Shown here piece after piece: positions 55,575 to 64,000 of a DNA stretch of 64,000 bases; within the stretch, counting starts at the first letter, position 1; each line of letters starts with the position of its first letter. The stretch is from NCBI RefSeq assembly GCF_017811755.1, contig NZ_JADDJF010000002.1:1-64000 (forward strand), given 5' to 3'. The notes under the pieces were generated by a model. That model searched no databases. It was not told where the DNA came from and saw nothing but the letters and a program-made list of their open reading frames with translations. The DNA is from Pararhodobacter sp. SW119. Its GTDB lineage: Bacteria > Pseudomonadota > Alphaproteobacteria > Rhodobacterales > Rhodobacteraceae. The position numbers were made by a program, and so were the translations under genes.

Positions 55575-57113
55575 ATGTCGACACCGGGGGGCGCCGTCCT
55601 GCGCGCAACGTCGATGGTTGAGCGTCGGCCCGACGGCAACGTGCTCTTCATCACCATGGACCAGTTGCGCGCCGACGTGCTGTTCGGCGCGCTGGGCCGC
55701 GCGGTCGCCCTGCCCAATTTCGACCGGCTGCGGGCGCGGTCGGCGGAATTCGTCAACTGCTGGACGGCGGCGGTTCCCTGCGGCCCCTCGCGCGCCTCGC
55801 TGCTGACCGGGCTTTTCGCCTTCAACCACCGCGCCATCCGCAACGGCACGCCAATGGCGCGCCACCACGCGACCCTGGCCACCGAACTGCGCCACCTTGG
55901 GCGCGAGCCGCTCCTCTTCGGCTATTGCGACATCGCCGCCGATCCGACCGGGCGCGACCCCGCCGATCCGGATTTCCGCACCTACGAGTTGCCCGCCGCC
56001 GGCTTCACGACCCTCGCCGCCTTCCCGATGGAGGCGCCGGTCGACTGGATCGGCCATCTGCGCGGGCGCGGCTACGCCCTGCCCGGCCCCCAGCCGCAGA
56101 ACTGGCCGCAGCTTTTCCGCCCGGTCGGCGACGGGTTGCGCGCGCCACCGATCTACGCGGCAGAGGACAGCGACACGGCCTGGCTGACCGACCAGGCCCT
56201 GACCGCGCTGGAGGGGCGGCGCGACAGCCCCTGGACCGCGCATCTGACCTATCTGCGCCCGCATCCGCCGCTGGTCGCGCCCGCGCCCTACAACCACCTC
56301 GTCGCCGCGGCGGATGTGCCGCCCCCTGCCCCGCCGCCGTCCTCGGACCATCCGTTCCGGCGAGCCTGGTTCTCGGCGCCCTCGGCCTTTGATCTGCATT
56401 GGGGGTTCGACGGCGACTGCGCCGCGCTGGCGCCGCAGGACGTCCAGACCCTGCGGGCGCTCTACCTGGGGCTGGTCGCGGAACTCGACCACCACCTCTG
56501 CCGGTTGCTGGACTGGCTGGCCGCGACCGGCCAGGACGAGCGCACGCTGATCGTGCTGGCCGCCGACCATGGCGAGATGCTGGGCGATCAGGGCTACTGG
56601 GGCAAGGACAACGTCCTCGCCCCGGCGCATCATGTGCCGCTGCTGATCGCCGCGCCCGGGGGGCGGCCCGGCCAGCGCACCGGGATCGCGCGCAGCATCG
56701 ACATCGCGCCCACGATCCTCGACTGGCTGGGCGGCCGCGCACCGCCGGCGATGGACGGCGCCTCGCTCCTGCCGTCGCTGGCCGATCCGGGCGCGCCGCT
56801 GGCCGATCACGCGCTGACCGAGATCGACCTGGCGCTGCCGCATCGGCAGACCCGCTTCCAGCGCGCCCTGAACCTGCCCGAGGCGCAGGCCAATGCCGCC
56901 ATCCTGCGCGACGCGCGCTGGACCTATGTGCATTTCAACGGCGGCCTGCCGCCCCTGCTGTTTGACCGGCAGGCCGACCCAGGCGAACGCCACGACCTGA
57001 CCGCGGACCCCGCCGCGGCCGCGCAGATCAGCCGCCTGCGCGCGGCGCTGATCGACCTGCGCATGACCCGCGCCGACCGGCGACTGACCGGGCACAGCTT
57101 CGGCATCGCCTGA
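55575..57113 (+). CDS. Sulfatase / phosphonate monoester hydrolase family enzyme
   Basis: 512-residue alkaline-phosphatase-superfamily hydrolase. The metal site NVLFITMDQLRADVL is followed by the modification motif C69-G-P-S-R in VPCGPSRASLLTG, where Cys is expected to become formylglycine, and by VLAADHGEMLGDQGYWGKDN. The length fits phosphonate/phosphate monoester hydrolases as well as arylsulfatases. No signal peptide is seen, so it is cytoplasmic. The start is uncertain: 55575 has GGAG at 10 nt, while 55614 (MVERRPDGNV) lacks a ribosome site. Confidence 0.87.
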   Translation: MSTPGGAVLRATSMVERRPDGNVLFITMDQLRADVLFGALGRAVALPNFDRLRARSAEFVNCWTAAVPCGPSRASLLTGLFAFNHRAIRNGTPMARHHATLATELRHLGREPLLFGYCDIAADPTGRDPADPDFRTYELPAAGFTTLAAFPMEAPVDWIGHLRGRGYALPGPQPQNWPQLFRPVGDGLRAPPIYAAEDSDTAWLTDQALTALEGRRDSPWTAHLTYLRPHPPLVAPAPYNHLVAAADVPPPAPPPSSDHPFRRAWFSAPSAFDLHWGFDGDCAALAPQDVQTLRALYLGLVAELDHHLCRLLDWLAATGQDERTLIVLAADHGEMLGDQGYWGKDNVLAPAHHVPLLIAAPGGRPGQRTGIARSIDIAPTILDWLGGRAPPAMDGASLLPSLADPGAPLADHALTEIDLALPHRQTRFQRALNLPEAQANAAILRDARWTYVHFNGGLPPLLFDRQADPGERHDLTADPAAAAQISRLRAALIDLRMTRADRRLTGHSFGIA

Positions 57114-57181
57114 GGCGCAGCGCGCACGGCATTGCGCGCGGCCCGTCGCGCTGGCATCGTGCCCGCAATCTGCCCTGCGCC

Positions 57182-57218
57182 TGCCAGACGTCTGCCAGAC
57201 GTTTGCCAGACGTTTGCC
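57182..57218. repeat. 11-bp tandem repeat, 3 copies, upstream of the HAD gene
   Basis: TGCCAGACGTC, TGCCAGACGTT and TGCCAGACGTT run head to tail (57182-57214), followed by a partial TGCC. They end 21 bp before the haloacid dehalogenase start. The unit is one helical turn long. A related array with unit TGCCATACGYY lies at 59294, just past the next gene pair. Confidence 0.8.
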
Positions 57219-57239
57219 CGCCCCGCAGAAAGGACCCCC

Positions 57240-57929
57240 ATGCCGATCACCGCCTGCATCTTCGACGCCTACGGCACCCTCTTCGATGTCGGCGCCGCCG
57301 CCCGCGTCGCCGCCTCGGAACCGGGGGCCGAGGCCTGGTCCACCCGCTGGCCCGAACTCGCCGCCGACTGGCGGCGCAAGCAACTGGAATATACCTGGAT
57401 TCGCGCCGGCGCCGACGCCCATCTGGACTTCTGGCAGGTGACGCAGGACGGGCTCGACTGGGCGCTGGAACGCCACGGGCTGACCGAGCCGGACCTGCGC
57501 GAACGCCTGCTCGCGCTCTACATGGAACTGGCCGCCTATCCCGAGGTTCCGGAAATGCTGGCCGGGCTGCAGAAGGCCGGAAAGCGCTGCGCCATCCTGT
57601 CGAACGGCACCCCCGACATGCTGGCCGCGGCGATCCGTTCCGCCGGGCTCGACGATCTGCTGGAGGCCGCGCTGTCGGTCGAGGATGTAGGCGTCTTCAA
57701 GCCCGATGCCCGCGTGTATGACCTGGTCGAGGCGAAGCTGGGCGTCGCGCCGGACGCGGTGCTGTTCGTCTCGTCGAACGGCTGGGACGCCTGCTCCGCC
57801 GCGGCCTACGGCTTCACCACCGTCTGGGTCAACCGCGAGGGGGCGCCGCTGGACCGCCTGCACGAAAAGCCGGCGCATGTCCTGCCCGACCTGACCGGCC
57901 TGCCCGATCTGGTCGCGCGGATCGCTTAA
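57240..57929 (+). CDS. Haloacid dehalogenase, type II
   Basis: 229-residue HAD-superfamily hydrolase. The nucleophile Asp9 is in IFDAYGTLFDV, with Arg in STRWPELAADWRRKQLEYTW, SNGTPDML, the Lys in VGVFKPDARVY, and SSNGWDACSAAAYGF. These match L-2-haloacid dehalogenases, which hydrolyse C2-halogenated acids. The ATG follows GAAAGGACC. It precedes an MFS carrier that could import or export the substrate. Tandem 11-bp repeats lie directly upstream. Confidence 0.88.
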   Translation: MPITACIFDAYGTLFDVGAAARVAASEPGAEAWSTRWPELAADWRRKQLEYTWIRAGADAHLDFWQVTQDGLDWALERHGLTEPDLRERLLALYMELAAYPEVPEMLAGLQKAGKRCAILSNGTPDMLAAAIRSAGLDDLLEAALSVEDVGVFKPDARVYDLVEAKLGVAPDAVLFVSSNGWDACSAAAYGFTTVWVNREGAPLDRLHEKPAHVLPDLTGLPDLVARIA

Positions 57930-58014
57930 CCTGTTCAATTGACCACTGGACAGTGCCGGCGCGGCATCTAGTGTGGCGTCGACTTCAACGCCCTGCCAGA
58001 AGCCCCTCGCATCC

Positions 58015-59244
58015 ATGTCCGACCTTCTCGACAGCCGCTATTCCTGGACGCGCCTTGCGCTGTCGCTGGGCATCGCCACGGTCGGCAATGTCGGGATGTG
58101 GTCGGTGATCGTGGTCATGCCGGCGGTCCAAGCCGAGTTCGGCACCGGCCGCGGCGAAGCCTCCCTGCCTTACACGCTGACGATGCTGGGCTTCGCGCTG
58201 GGAAATCTGCTGATCGGACGCGTCGTCGACCGGCGCGGCGTCACCTTCGCGCTGTCGGCGGCGGCGCTGCTGTCGGCGGCGGGGTACCTTGCAGCGGCGG
58301 CGAGCGGTTCGATCCTGATGCTGGCGCTGGCGCAGTTCGTCATCGGGCTGGGCACCGCGGCCTTCTTCGGCCCGCTGATCGCCGATGTCTCGCTCTGGTT
58401 CCGGCGGCGGCGCGGCATCGCCGTCGCGATCACCGCCAGCGGCAACTACCTCGCTGGCGCGATCTGGCCGGTGGCGCTGGCCGGCGTGCTGGCCGGCCCG
58501 GGCTGGCGGACGGTCTATCTGATTCTGGCGCTTCTGGTCGCCGGGGCGGTCCTGCCGCTGGCGCAACTGCTGCGCCGCCGCCTGCCCGAGACCAGCCTCA
58601 GTGCCAGCGCGCAGGCCTCGCCCTTCGTGCCGCGCAGCGTGCCGTGGTCGCCGCGCGCGCTGATGTGGCTGCTGGCGCTGGCCGGGGTCGCCTGCTGCGT
58701 GGCGATGTCGATGCCGCAGGTCCATATCGTGGCACTTTGCGTCGACATGGGCTTCGGACCCGCCGTGGGGGCCGAGATGCTGGCCCTGATGCTGATGGGC
58801 GGGGTGGTCTCGCGCCTCGTCTCGGGGGTGATCGCGGACCGGCTTGGGGGCGTGATGACGCTGCTCATCGGGTCGGTCCTGCAGATGCTGGCTCTGGTCC
58901 TCTATCTGCCGGCGAACGGTCTGGCCTCGCTCTATGTCGTCAGCCTCGTCTTCGGGCTGGCGCAGGGCGGCATCGTGCCGGCCTACGCGATCATCGTGCG
59001 CGAATACATGCCCGCGCGCGAGGCCGGCGCGCGCGTCGGCTTCGTCATCATGGCGACGATCCTCGGCATGGCGCTGGGTGGCTGGATGTCGGGCTGGATC
59101 TACGACCTGACCGGCTCCTACCAGCTTGCCTTCCTCAACGGGATCGCCTGGAACGGGCTCAACATCGCGATCATGCTGCTGATCCTGCTGCGCTCGCGCC
59201 CCGCCGTGCCGCGCGCCGCGCCGGTCCCGGCAAGCGCCGCCTGA
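58015..59244 (+). CDS. MFS transporter (OFA/monocarboxylate-like)
   Basis: 409 residues with 12 hydrophobic helices in two halves. It has GNLLIGRVVDRRGVTFAL between helices 2 and 3 and VIADRLGGVMTLL in the second half, typical MFS loops. It resembles MFS carriers for small acids. It lies 85 bp after the haloacid dehalogenase and is probably co-transcribed, so haloacid or carboxylate uptake is a reasonable inference. The start MSDLLDSRYSW was chosen over a GTG 14 codons earlier. Confidence 0.88.
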   Translation: MSDLLDSRYSWTRLALSLGIATVGNVGMWSVIVVMPAVQAEFGTGRGEASLPYTLTMLGFALGNLLIGRVVDRRGVTFALSAAALLSAAGYLAAAASGSILMLALAQFVIGLGTAAFFGPLIADVSLWFRRRRGIAVAITASGNYLAGAIWPVALAGVLAGPGWRTVYLILALLVAGAVLPLAQLLRRRLPETSLSASAQASPFVPRSVPWSPRALMWLLALAGVACCVAMSMPQVHIVALCVDMGFGPAVGAEMLALMLMGGVVSRLVSGVIADRLGGVMTLLIGSVLQMLALVLYLPANGLASLYVVSLVFGLAQGGIVPAYAIIVREYMPAREAGARVGFVIMATILGMALGGWMSGWIYDLTGSYQLAFLNGIAWNGLNIAIMLLILLRSRPAVPRAAPVPASAA

Positions 59245-59293
59245 ACCGAAACCCGCGCGTAAAGCGCCCTGACAGGCCGGAAAGGTGGCAAAC

Positions 59294-59337
59294 TGCCATA
59301 CGTTTGCCATACACTTGCCATACGCCTGCCATACGCT
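59294..59337. repeat. 11-bp tandem repeat, 4 copies, downstream of the MFS gene
   Basis: TGCCATACGTT, TGCCATACACT, TGCCATACGCC and TGCCATACGCT run head to tail. An inverted half unit (GGTGGCAAAC) stands before the array and TGCTGGCAGGCA follows it. It is related to the array at 57182 (TGCCAGACGTY). It lies between the convergent MFS and smc genes. The rest of 59245-59480 shows no gene. Confidence 0.8.
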
Positions 59338-59480
59338 TGCTGGCAGGCAAAAATCTCAGGATTTCAGGGGATTGGACCGGAAAGCGCAGTTCAGCATTGC
59401 CTGCCCGCGCACGCCGCGAAAAGTTTTCGTAAACCACCCCGATCCGCGGCGCATTGCCCGCGCGCCGCGCCCGTGCCGGC

Positions 59481-62400
59481 TCAGGCGACCAGCGCCTCGG
59501 CCCGCTTCAGATCCACGCTGACCAGCTGGCTCACGCCCATCTCGGCCATGGTCACGCCGAACAGCCGATCCATCCGCGCCATGGTGATGGCGTTGTGGGT
59601 GATGATCAGGAACCGCGTCTCCGTGCGCCGCGTCATCTCGTCCAGCAGGTCGCAGAAGCGCACCACGTTGGCATCGTCCAGCGGCGCATCGACCTCGTCC
59701 AGCACGCAGATCGGCGCGGGGTTCGCCAGGAACACCCCGAAGATCAGCGCCAGCGCCGTCAGCGTCTGCTCTCCCCCCGACAAGAGGCTGAGCGAGCTGA
59801 GCTTTTTCCCCGGCGGCTGGCACAGGATCTCCAGCCCCGCCTCCAGCGGATCGTCGGATTCGACCAGCACCAGGCGGGCCTCGCCGCCCCCGAAAAGATG
59901 CGTGAAAAGCGTGCCGAAATTGGCGTTCACCTGGTCGAAGGCCGCCAGCAGCCGCTCGCGCCCCTCGCGGTTCAGCGCCCCGATCCCGGCCCGCAGCTTG
60001 CCCACCGCAGCCTCCAGATCGGCGCGCTCGCGCACCAGAAGGTCGTGCTCGCCCTGCAACTCCCGCGCGTCCTCCTCGGCGCGCAGGTTCACCGCACCCA
60101 GCGCGTCGCGGGCCCGGCGCAGGCGCGCGATCTCGTGCTCCAGCGCCTCGGCCTCGGGCATCGCCTCGGTGTCGGTATCGATCCGCGCCAGCAGCGCCTG
60201 CGGGGTGGTTTCCAGTTCTTCCTCAATGCGTTGCGCCGCGGCCTGCACCGCCTCCACCGCCGCATCGACCCGCGCCTCGGCCCGCGCCCGCCCCTCCCGC
60301 GCCTCCCCCGCCGCGCGCTCGGCGGCGCGCTCGGAATCCTGCGCCTGCCGCAGCGCCGCCTCGCCGGCATTCAACGCCTCGATCGCGTCGGTGCGCCGGC
60401 GCTCGGCGGCGGCGATCGCCTCGGCGAGTTCGGCGCGCTTCTCGGCAATCTCCTCGGGCGCAGCGCGGGCTTTCTCCAGCTCGATCTCGGCGGCCTCGGC
60501 GCGGCGTTCGAACTCCTCGATCCGGTCGGCGGCGCTGGCCTTGCGGGCCCGCCATGACTGAACCTCTCTCGTCACTTCCTGTGCGCGCTTCACGCGCGCC
60601 GCCCCATCGCGGCGCAGTTCGTCCTGCGCGGCGCGGCGCGACATCATCGCGATGCGCGCGGCCTCGACCCGCATGCGCAGCGAATCGAGGCCCTCGCGCG
60701 CGGCGCCGAGATCGGCAAGCCCTTCAAGCGCGCGCTCGGCCTCGTTCAGACGCGCTCCGGCAGCCATCGCCGTCTCGCGCATCCGCTGCATCGTCAGTTC
60801 GGCGCTTTCGCGGCGGGTATGCGCCAGGCTCACGTCGGCCTCGGCCCGGGTCAGCGCGCGGGCGGCGTCGGTCACGCGCGCCTCGGCGGCACGGCGGCCA
60901 TCGCGCGCGGCGCGGTCCGCCTCGGTCGCCGCGGTGAGTCCGGCCTGCGCCGCGTCATGCGCGGATCGGGCGCTCGTCAGCAGGTCCTCGGCCGCCTGCA
61001 AATCGATGCGCAGCTGCGCCAGCCGGTTCATCTGCTCCAGCCTTTGCGCCGCGGCACTGGGCGCGTCTTCGGCCCGTTGCATCAATCCGTCCCAGCGCCA
61101 CAGGTCGCCCGCCCGCGTCACCAACCGCTGGCCCGGCGCCAAGCGGGCGTGAAGCGCCCGGGCCTCGGTCGGTTCCACAAGGCCGATCTGGGACAGCCGC
61201 CGCGCCAGGGCCTCCGGCGCGGACACCTGCGCCGCCAGCGGGGACGCCCCCTCGGGCAGGGGCGCCGGCGCGTCATAGGCCGGCAGGACATGCCAGCCGC
61301 TGCCTTCGGAAACCGCGGGCGCGCGCAGATCTTCAGCCAGCGCCGCGCCCAGCGCCCGCTCGAACCCCGGCGTGACGGTAATTGCATCCAGAACGGCGCC
61401 ACCGTCCTTCCGATCCCGTGCCAGCAAGCGTTCGAGCGCGTTCACCTCGGCCGCAAGCGCGCTGACCGCGCCCTCGGTCTCCGCCCGGCGCGAGCGTGCC
61501 TCGGCCTCAAGCGCGATATGCTGGGATCGGTCGGCCTCGGCCATGCCCAGTGCGTCTTCGGCCGCTTCCAGCGCCGCAGCGGCTTCTTCCTGAGCCGCGG
61601 TCGCGGCGTCCTGTGTTTCGCGGGCGCCGGCTTCGGCTTCGGCGGCGGTCTCGGCCTCGGCGCGCGCTTTCTCCGCCTCAAGCTCGGCGTGCGACTGATC
61701 GGTCCGCGCATCCTGTGCCGCGCGCGTCAGCGACTGGTGCCGGGCCGAGAGGCGCGCAATATCCTCGGTCTGCTCGCTCAGATGCGATTCCAGATTGCGT
61801 AATGCCTCTGCGGCTTCCGAGGCTGCCGCTTCGGCCTCGCTCAGGTTCGCCTCGTGCCCTTCGCCCGCCTTGGCCAGGGCCTCGGCTTCCCAGTCCAGCC
61901 GTGCGATCGTCTCGTCGGCATCCGCGGCCAGCCCCCCCTCGCGCTGCGCATCGGCGCGCAACTGATCGATCCGCTTGACCAGCGCCTCGACCGTCTCGCG
62001 GGCGCGGAGTTCCTGATCCACCAGGGTGTCGCGCTGAACCTGCAGACGCTGCAGGACGGCGCCGGCAATCGCCTCTTCCTCGCGCAGGGGCGGCAGCGCG
62101 GTCTCGGCGCTTTCGCGCACCGCGCGGGCGCAGATGGCGGCGCGTTCACTGATCGCGGCCTGATGCACGGCCTCCGACAGCAGCGCTTGCATCGCGGCCT
62201 GCGCGCTTTCGGCGTCGCGCCACCGGATATAGAGCGCCAGACCCTCGGCCTTGCGCAAGGCGGTCGCAATCTCGCGGTAGCGGGCGGCCTGGCGGGCTTG
62301 GCGGGCCAGTACCTGCAACTGCTGCGCCAACTGGTCCACTGTGTCACCGACGCGTCCGAGGTTGGTCTCGGTCGCCTGCAGTTTCAACTCGGCCTCATGC

Positions 62401-63005
62401 CTTCGCTGATAGAGGCCCGAGATTCCGGCCGCTTCCTCCAGCACACGGCGGCGCGCCTTGGGGCGGGCGTTGATCAATTCCGAGATCTGCCCCTGCCGGA
62501 CCAGGGCCGGGCTGTGCGCGCCGGTCGAGGCATCGGCGAACATCATCTGCACGTCGCGGGCGCGCACGTCCTTGCCGTTGACCTTGTAGGCAGAGCCCGC
62601 GTCACGGGTGATCCGGCGGGTAATCTCCAGCAGGTCGGCATCGTTGAATCCCGCGGGCGCGAGACGCTCGGAATTGTCGACCTGCAGCGCCACCTCGGCG
62701 AAGGATCGCGCGTTGCGGCTGGAAGTGCCGGCGAAAACCACGTCCTCCATCCCGGACCCGCGCATCGCCGTGGGGCGATTCTCGCCCATCACCCAGCGCA
62801 GCGCTTCGAGAAGATTGGATTTGCCGCAGCCATTGGGGCCGACCACGCCGGTCAACCCCTCGCGGATAATCAGATCCGTGGGGTCGACGAAGCTCTTGAA
62901 TCCGTTCAGCCGCAGCCGCGAGAAGCGCAAATGGATGCCTGTCCGAGTTTGTTGTCTGCTCGATTTTTTTTCAGTTTCAGGCACGAGAAGGGTTGAGTCA
63001 AGCAT
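59481..63005 (-). CDS. smc: Chromosome segregation protein SMC
   Basis: Condensin-like ATPase of 1174 residues. The Walker A VGPNGCGKSN is at about 55-63 and QGQISELINARP follows. Two long coiled coils rich in Ala/Glu/Arg flank a hinge (about 515-665, with GFERALGAALAEDL). The C-terminal head has LSGGEQTLTALAL at 1075 and Walker B CVLDEVDAPLDD at about 1100. The start is uncertain: ATG 63005 lacks a good ribosome site, and family homology begins near residue 27 (LRFSRLRLNGFKSFVDP), where a TTG is a possible start. No scpA or scpB is nearby. Confidence 0.95.
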   Translation of the reverse strand: MLDSTLLVPETEKKSSRQQTRTGIHLRFSRLRLNGFKSFVDPTDLIIREGLTGVVGPNGCGKSNLLEALRWVMGENRPTAMRGSGMEDVVFAGTSSRNARSFAEVALQVDNSERLAPAGFNDADLLEITRRITRDAGSAYKVNGKDVRARDVQMMFADASTGAHSPALVRQGQISELINARPKARRRVLEEAAGISGLYQRRHEAELKLQATETNLGRVGDTVDQLAQQLQVLARQARQAARYREIATALRKAEGLALYIRWRDAESAQAAMQALLSEAVHQAAISERAAICARAVRESAETALPPLREEEAIAGAVLQRLQVQRDTLVDQELRARETVEALVKRIDQLRADAQREGGLAADADETIARLDWEAEALAKAGEGHEANLSEAEAAASEAAEALRNLESHLSEQTEDIARLSARHQSLTRAAQDARTDQSHAELEAEKARAEAETAAEAEAGARETQDAATAAQEEAAAALEAAEDALGMAEADRSQHIALEAEARSRRAETEGAVSALAAEVNALERLLARDRKDGGAVLDAITVTPGFERALGAALAEDLRAPAVSEGSGWHVLPAYDAPAPLPEGASPLAAQVSAPEALARRLSQIGLVEPTEARALHARLAPGQRLVTRAGDLWRWDGLMQRAEDAPSAAAQRLEQMNRLAQLRIDLQAAEDLLTSARSAHDAAQAGLTAATEADRAARDGRRAAEARVTDAARALTRAEADVSLAHTRRESAELTMQRMRETAMAAGARLNEAERALEGLADLGAAREGLDSLRMRVEAARIAMMSRRAAQDELRRDGAARVKRAQEVTREVQSWRARKASAADRIEEFERRAEAAEIELEKARAAPEEIAEKRAELAEAIAAAERRRTDAIEALNAGEAALRQAQDSERAAERAAGEAREGRARAEARVDAAVEAVQAAAQRIEEELETTPQALLARIDTDTEAMPEAEALEHEIARLRRARDALGAVNLRAEEDARELQGEHDLLVRERADLEAAVGKLRAGIGALNREGRERLLAAFDQVNANFGTLFTHLFGGGEARLVLVESDDPLEAGLEILCQPPGKKLSSLSLLSGGEQTLTALALIFGVFLANPAPICVLDEVDAPLDDANVVRFCDLLDEMTRRTETRFLIITHNAITMARMDRLFGVTMAEMGVSQLVSVDLKRAEALVA

Positions 63006-63132
63006 GGACTACATCATCTGACCTGATCGCCCAGAACGTACGCTAGATATTGCCGGGACGTCCGCCCGCGTGGGTCTTTCACGACGCCCGGCGCTGCGGT
63101 ATCGAGGAACACGGAACAGAGGAGGAGAACGC

Positions 63133-64000
63133 ATGTTCAGGGCCCTGCTGGTGGAAAAGAACGCTGACGGCCAGACGCGAGCTGGCGTGCAGGAACTGGC
63201 TGACGAGCGGCTGCCCGAAGGCGACTTGACGGTCGCGGTCGAGCATTCGACGCTGAACTACAAGGACGGGCTGTGCCTGACCATCGGCGGCGGGCTGGTG
63301 AAGTCCTATCCGCACGTGCCGGGGATCGACTTTGCCGGGACCGTCGAGACTTCGGAGGATCCGCGCTACAGCCCCGGCGACAAGGTAATCCTGACTGGCT
63401 GGCATGTCGGTGAACGGCACTGGGGCGGCTATGCGACGCGGGCACGGGTGCGCGCCGACTGGCTGGTGCCGCTGCCCGAAGGGATGACGACACGGCAGGC
63501 CATGGCGATCGGCACGGCGGGATTCACCGCGATGCTGGCGGTGATCGCGCTGGAGGATCACGGACTGGCGCGAGGCGACGGCGAGGTGCTGGTCACCGGC
63601 GCGGCGGGCGGCGTCGGGTCGGTAGCGGTGGCGTTGTTGGGCGCGTTGGGGCACGAGGTGGTGGCGGTGACGGGGCGGCCGGAGACGGAAGCCTATCTGC
63701 GCGACCTGGGGGCGACGCGGATCGTGCCGCGGGCGGACCTGGCGGAGACCGTGAAGCGGCCCTTGGAGGCCGAGACTTGGGCGGGCTGCATCGATGCGGT
63801 GGGCGGCGCGATGCTGGCGCGAGTGCTGGGGCAGATGAAGTATCGCACCTCGGTCGCGGCGGTGGGGCTGGCGGGAGGCGCCACGCTGCCGGCGACGGTG
63901 GTGCCGTTTCTGCTGCGCGGCGTGAACCTGCTGGGGATCGATTCCGTCCTGCGCCCCTATGCCGACCGGGTCCGCGCCTGGGACCGGCTGGCGCGCGATC
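63133..64000 (+). CDS. acuI: Acrylyl-CoA reductase AcuI / YhdH-type oxidoreductase (3' end cut by window)
   Basis: Medium-chain zinc-free NADPH reductase, first 289 codons only. It starts MFRALLVEKNADGQ after GGAGGAGAACGC, has STLNYKDGLCLTIGGG, HVPGIDFAGTVE, the cofactor loop VTGAAGGVGSVAVALLGALG, and GVNLLGIDSVLRPYADR. AcuI reduces acryloyl-CoA to propionyl-CoA in 3-hydroxypropionate and DMSP breakdown, common in Rhodobacterales. It diverges from smc with 127 bp between. The gene runs off the right edge. Confidence 0.88.
   Translation, partial: MFRALLVEKNADGQTRAGVQELADERLPEGDLTVAVEHSTLNYKDGLCLTIGGGLVKSYPHVPGIDFAGTVETSEDPRYSPGDKVILTGWHVGERHWGGYATRARVRADWLVPLPEGMTTRQAMAIGTAGFTAMLAVIALEDHGLARGDGEVLVTGAAGGVGSVAVALLGALGHEVVAVTGRPETEAYLRDLGATRIVPRADLAETVKRPLEAETWAGCIDAVGGAMLARVLGQMKYRTSVAAVGLAGGATLPATVVPFLLRGVNLLGIDSVLRPYADRVRAWDRLARD

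Noticed and set aside
55101-58016. A 971-codon minus-strand open frame across the small protein, sulfatase and HAD genes
   Set aside because: It is antisense to three genes with intact active-site motifs; its translation is low-complexity Arg/Gly/Gln-rich.
57182-59337. The 11-bp repeats as a CRISPR array
   Set aside because: Units are contiguous without spacers, far shorter than CRISPR repeats, and no cas gene is in the window.
63079-63654. A minus-strand frame of 191 codons antisense to acuI
   Set aside because: The plus-strand frame encodes a continuous MDR-family reductase with its cofactor loop.

Overview
The window is a GC-rich stretch of an alphaproteobacterial chromosome, most likely from the order Rhodobacterales (Rhodobacteraceae). 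The evidence is the gene order pyrH-frr-uppS-cdsA-dxr-rseP-bamA-ompH-fabZ-lpxA-lpxI-lpxB, the use of LpxI rather than LpxH, a VPLPA-type C-terminal sorting tail, a neighbouring DUF6456/DUF6477-type pair, and an AcuI-type reductase. I do not assign a genus. No prophage, insertion sequence, CRISPR array or rRNA operon was seen. Almost all coding sequence looks like stable chromosome.

Layout. 0.2-5.2 kb: thrS (minus), then a TAXI-type TRAP transporter (binding protein, terminator-like hairpin, fused permease). 5.3-17.4 kb: a minus-strand envelope supercluster reading pyrH, frr, uppS, cdsA, dxr, rseP, an unlisted 54-residue membrane protein, bamA, ompH/skp, fabZ, lpxA, lpxI, lpxB. It couples ribosome recycling, isoprenoid and phospholipid precursors, lipid A synthesis and outer-membrane protein assembly. 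17.5-24.6 kb: miaA, an AraC regulator, a lytic transglycosylase, ssb, tRNA-Gly(CCC), a secreted beta-helix-like VPLPA protein, aroB and aroK. 24.7-28.6 kb: two hypothetical proteins with xerD, then a class I amidotransferase. 28.6-32.7 kb: glycolate oxidase glcD-glcE-glcF behind a perfect 8-bp inverted repeat. 33.2-37.3 kb: a Wzz-type chain-length protein, a BY-kinase-like ATPase, and a Deg protease.

37.5-46.3 kb: a GH13 glucosidase, dGTPase, A-type Fe-S carrier, divergent polysaccharide deacetylase, trpG-trpD without trpE or trpC, a DUF2892 protein and the DUF6456/DUF6477-like pair. 46.4-52.4 kb: a corrinoid-activating ASKHA/ferredoxin protein, glmU, glmS and an AlkD-like protein. 52.5-55.5 kb: a patatin-GntP pair and a small phasin-like protein, suggesting polyhydroxybutyrate/3-hydroxybutyrate use. 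55.6-64 kb: a sulfatase-superfamily hydrolase, a haloacid dehalogenase and an MFS permease bracketed by 11-bp tandem repeats, smc, and the start of acuI.

The most unusual signal is a family of about 62-bp intergenic elements. Four copies (5227, 27512, 39271, 52409) have the heptamer CGGTTAA, then 23-24 nt, then an 11-nt box related to TCARYGNNTTG, then exactly 7 nt, then a perfect 14-15 bp palindrome. The palindrome sequence differs between copies but stays self-complementary. Two diverged copies lie at 20960 and 31. All six lie just beyond gene 3' ends, four of them between convergent genes, and one supplies the last codons of lpxB. I do not recognise this element.
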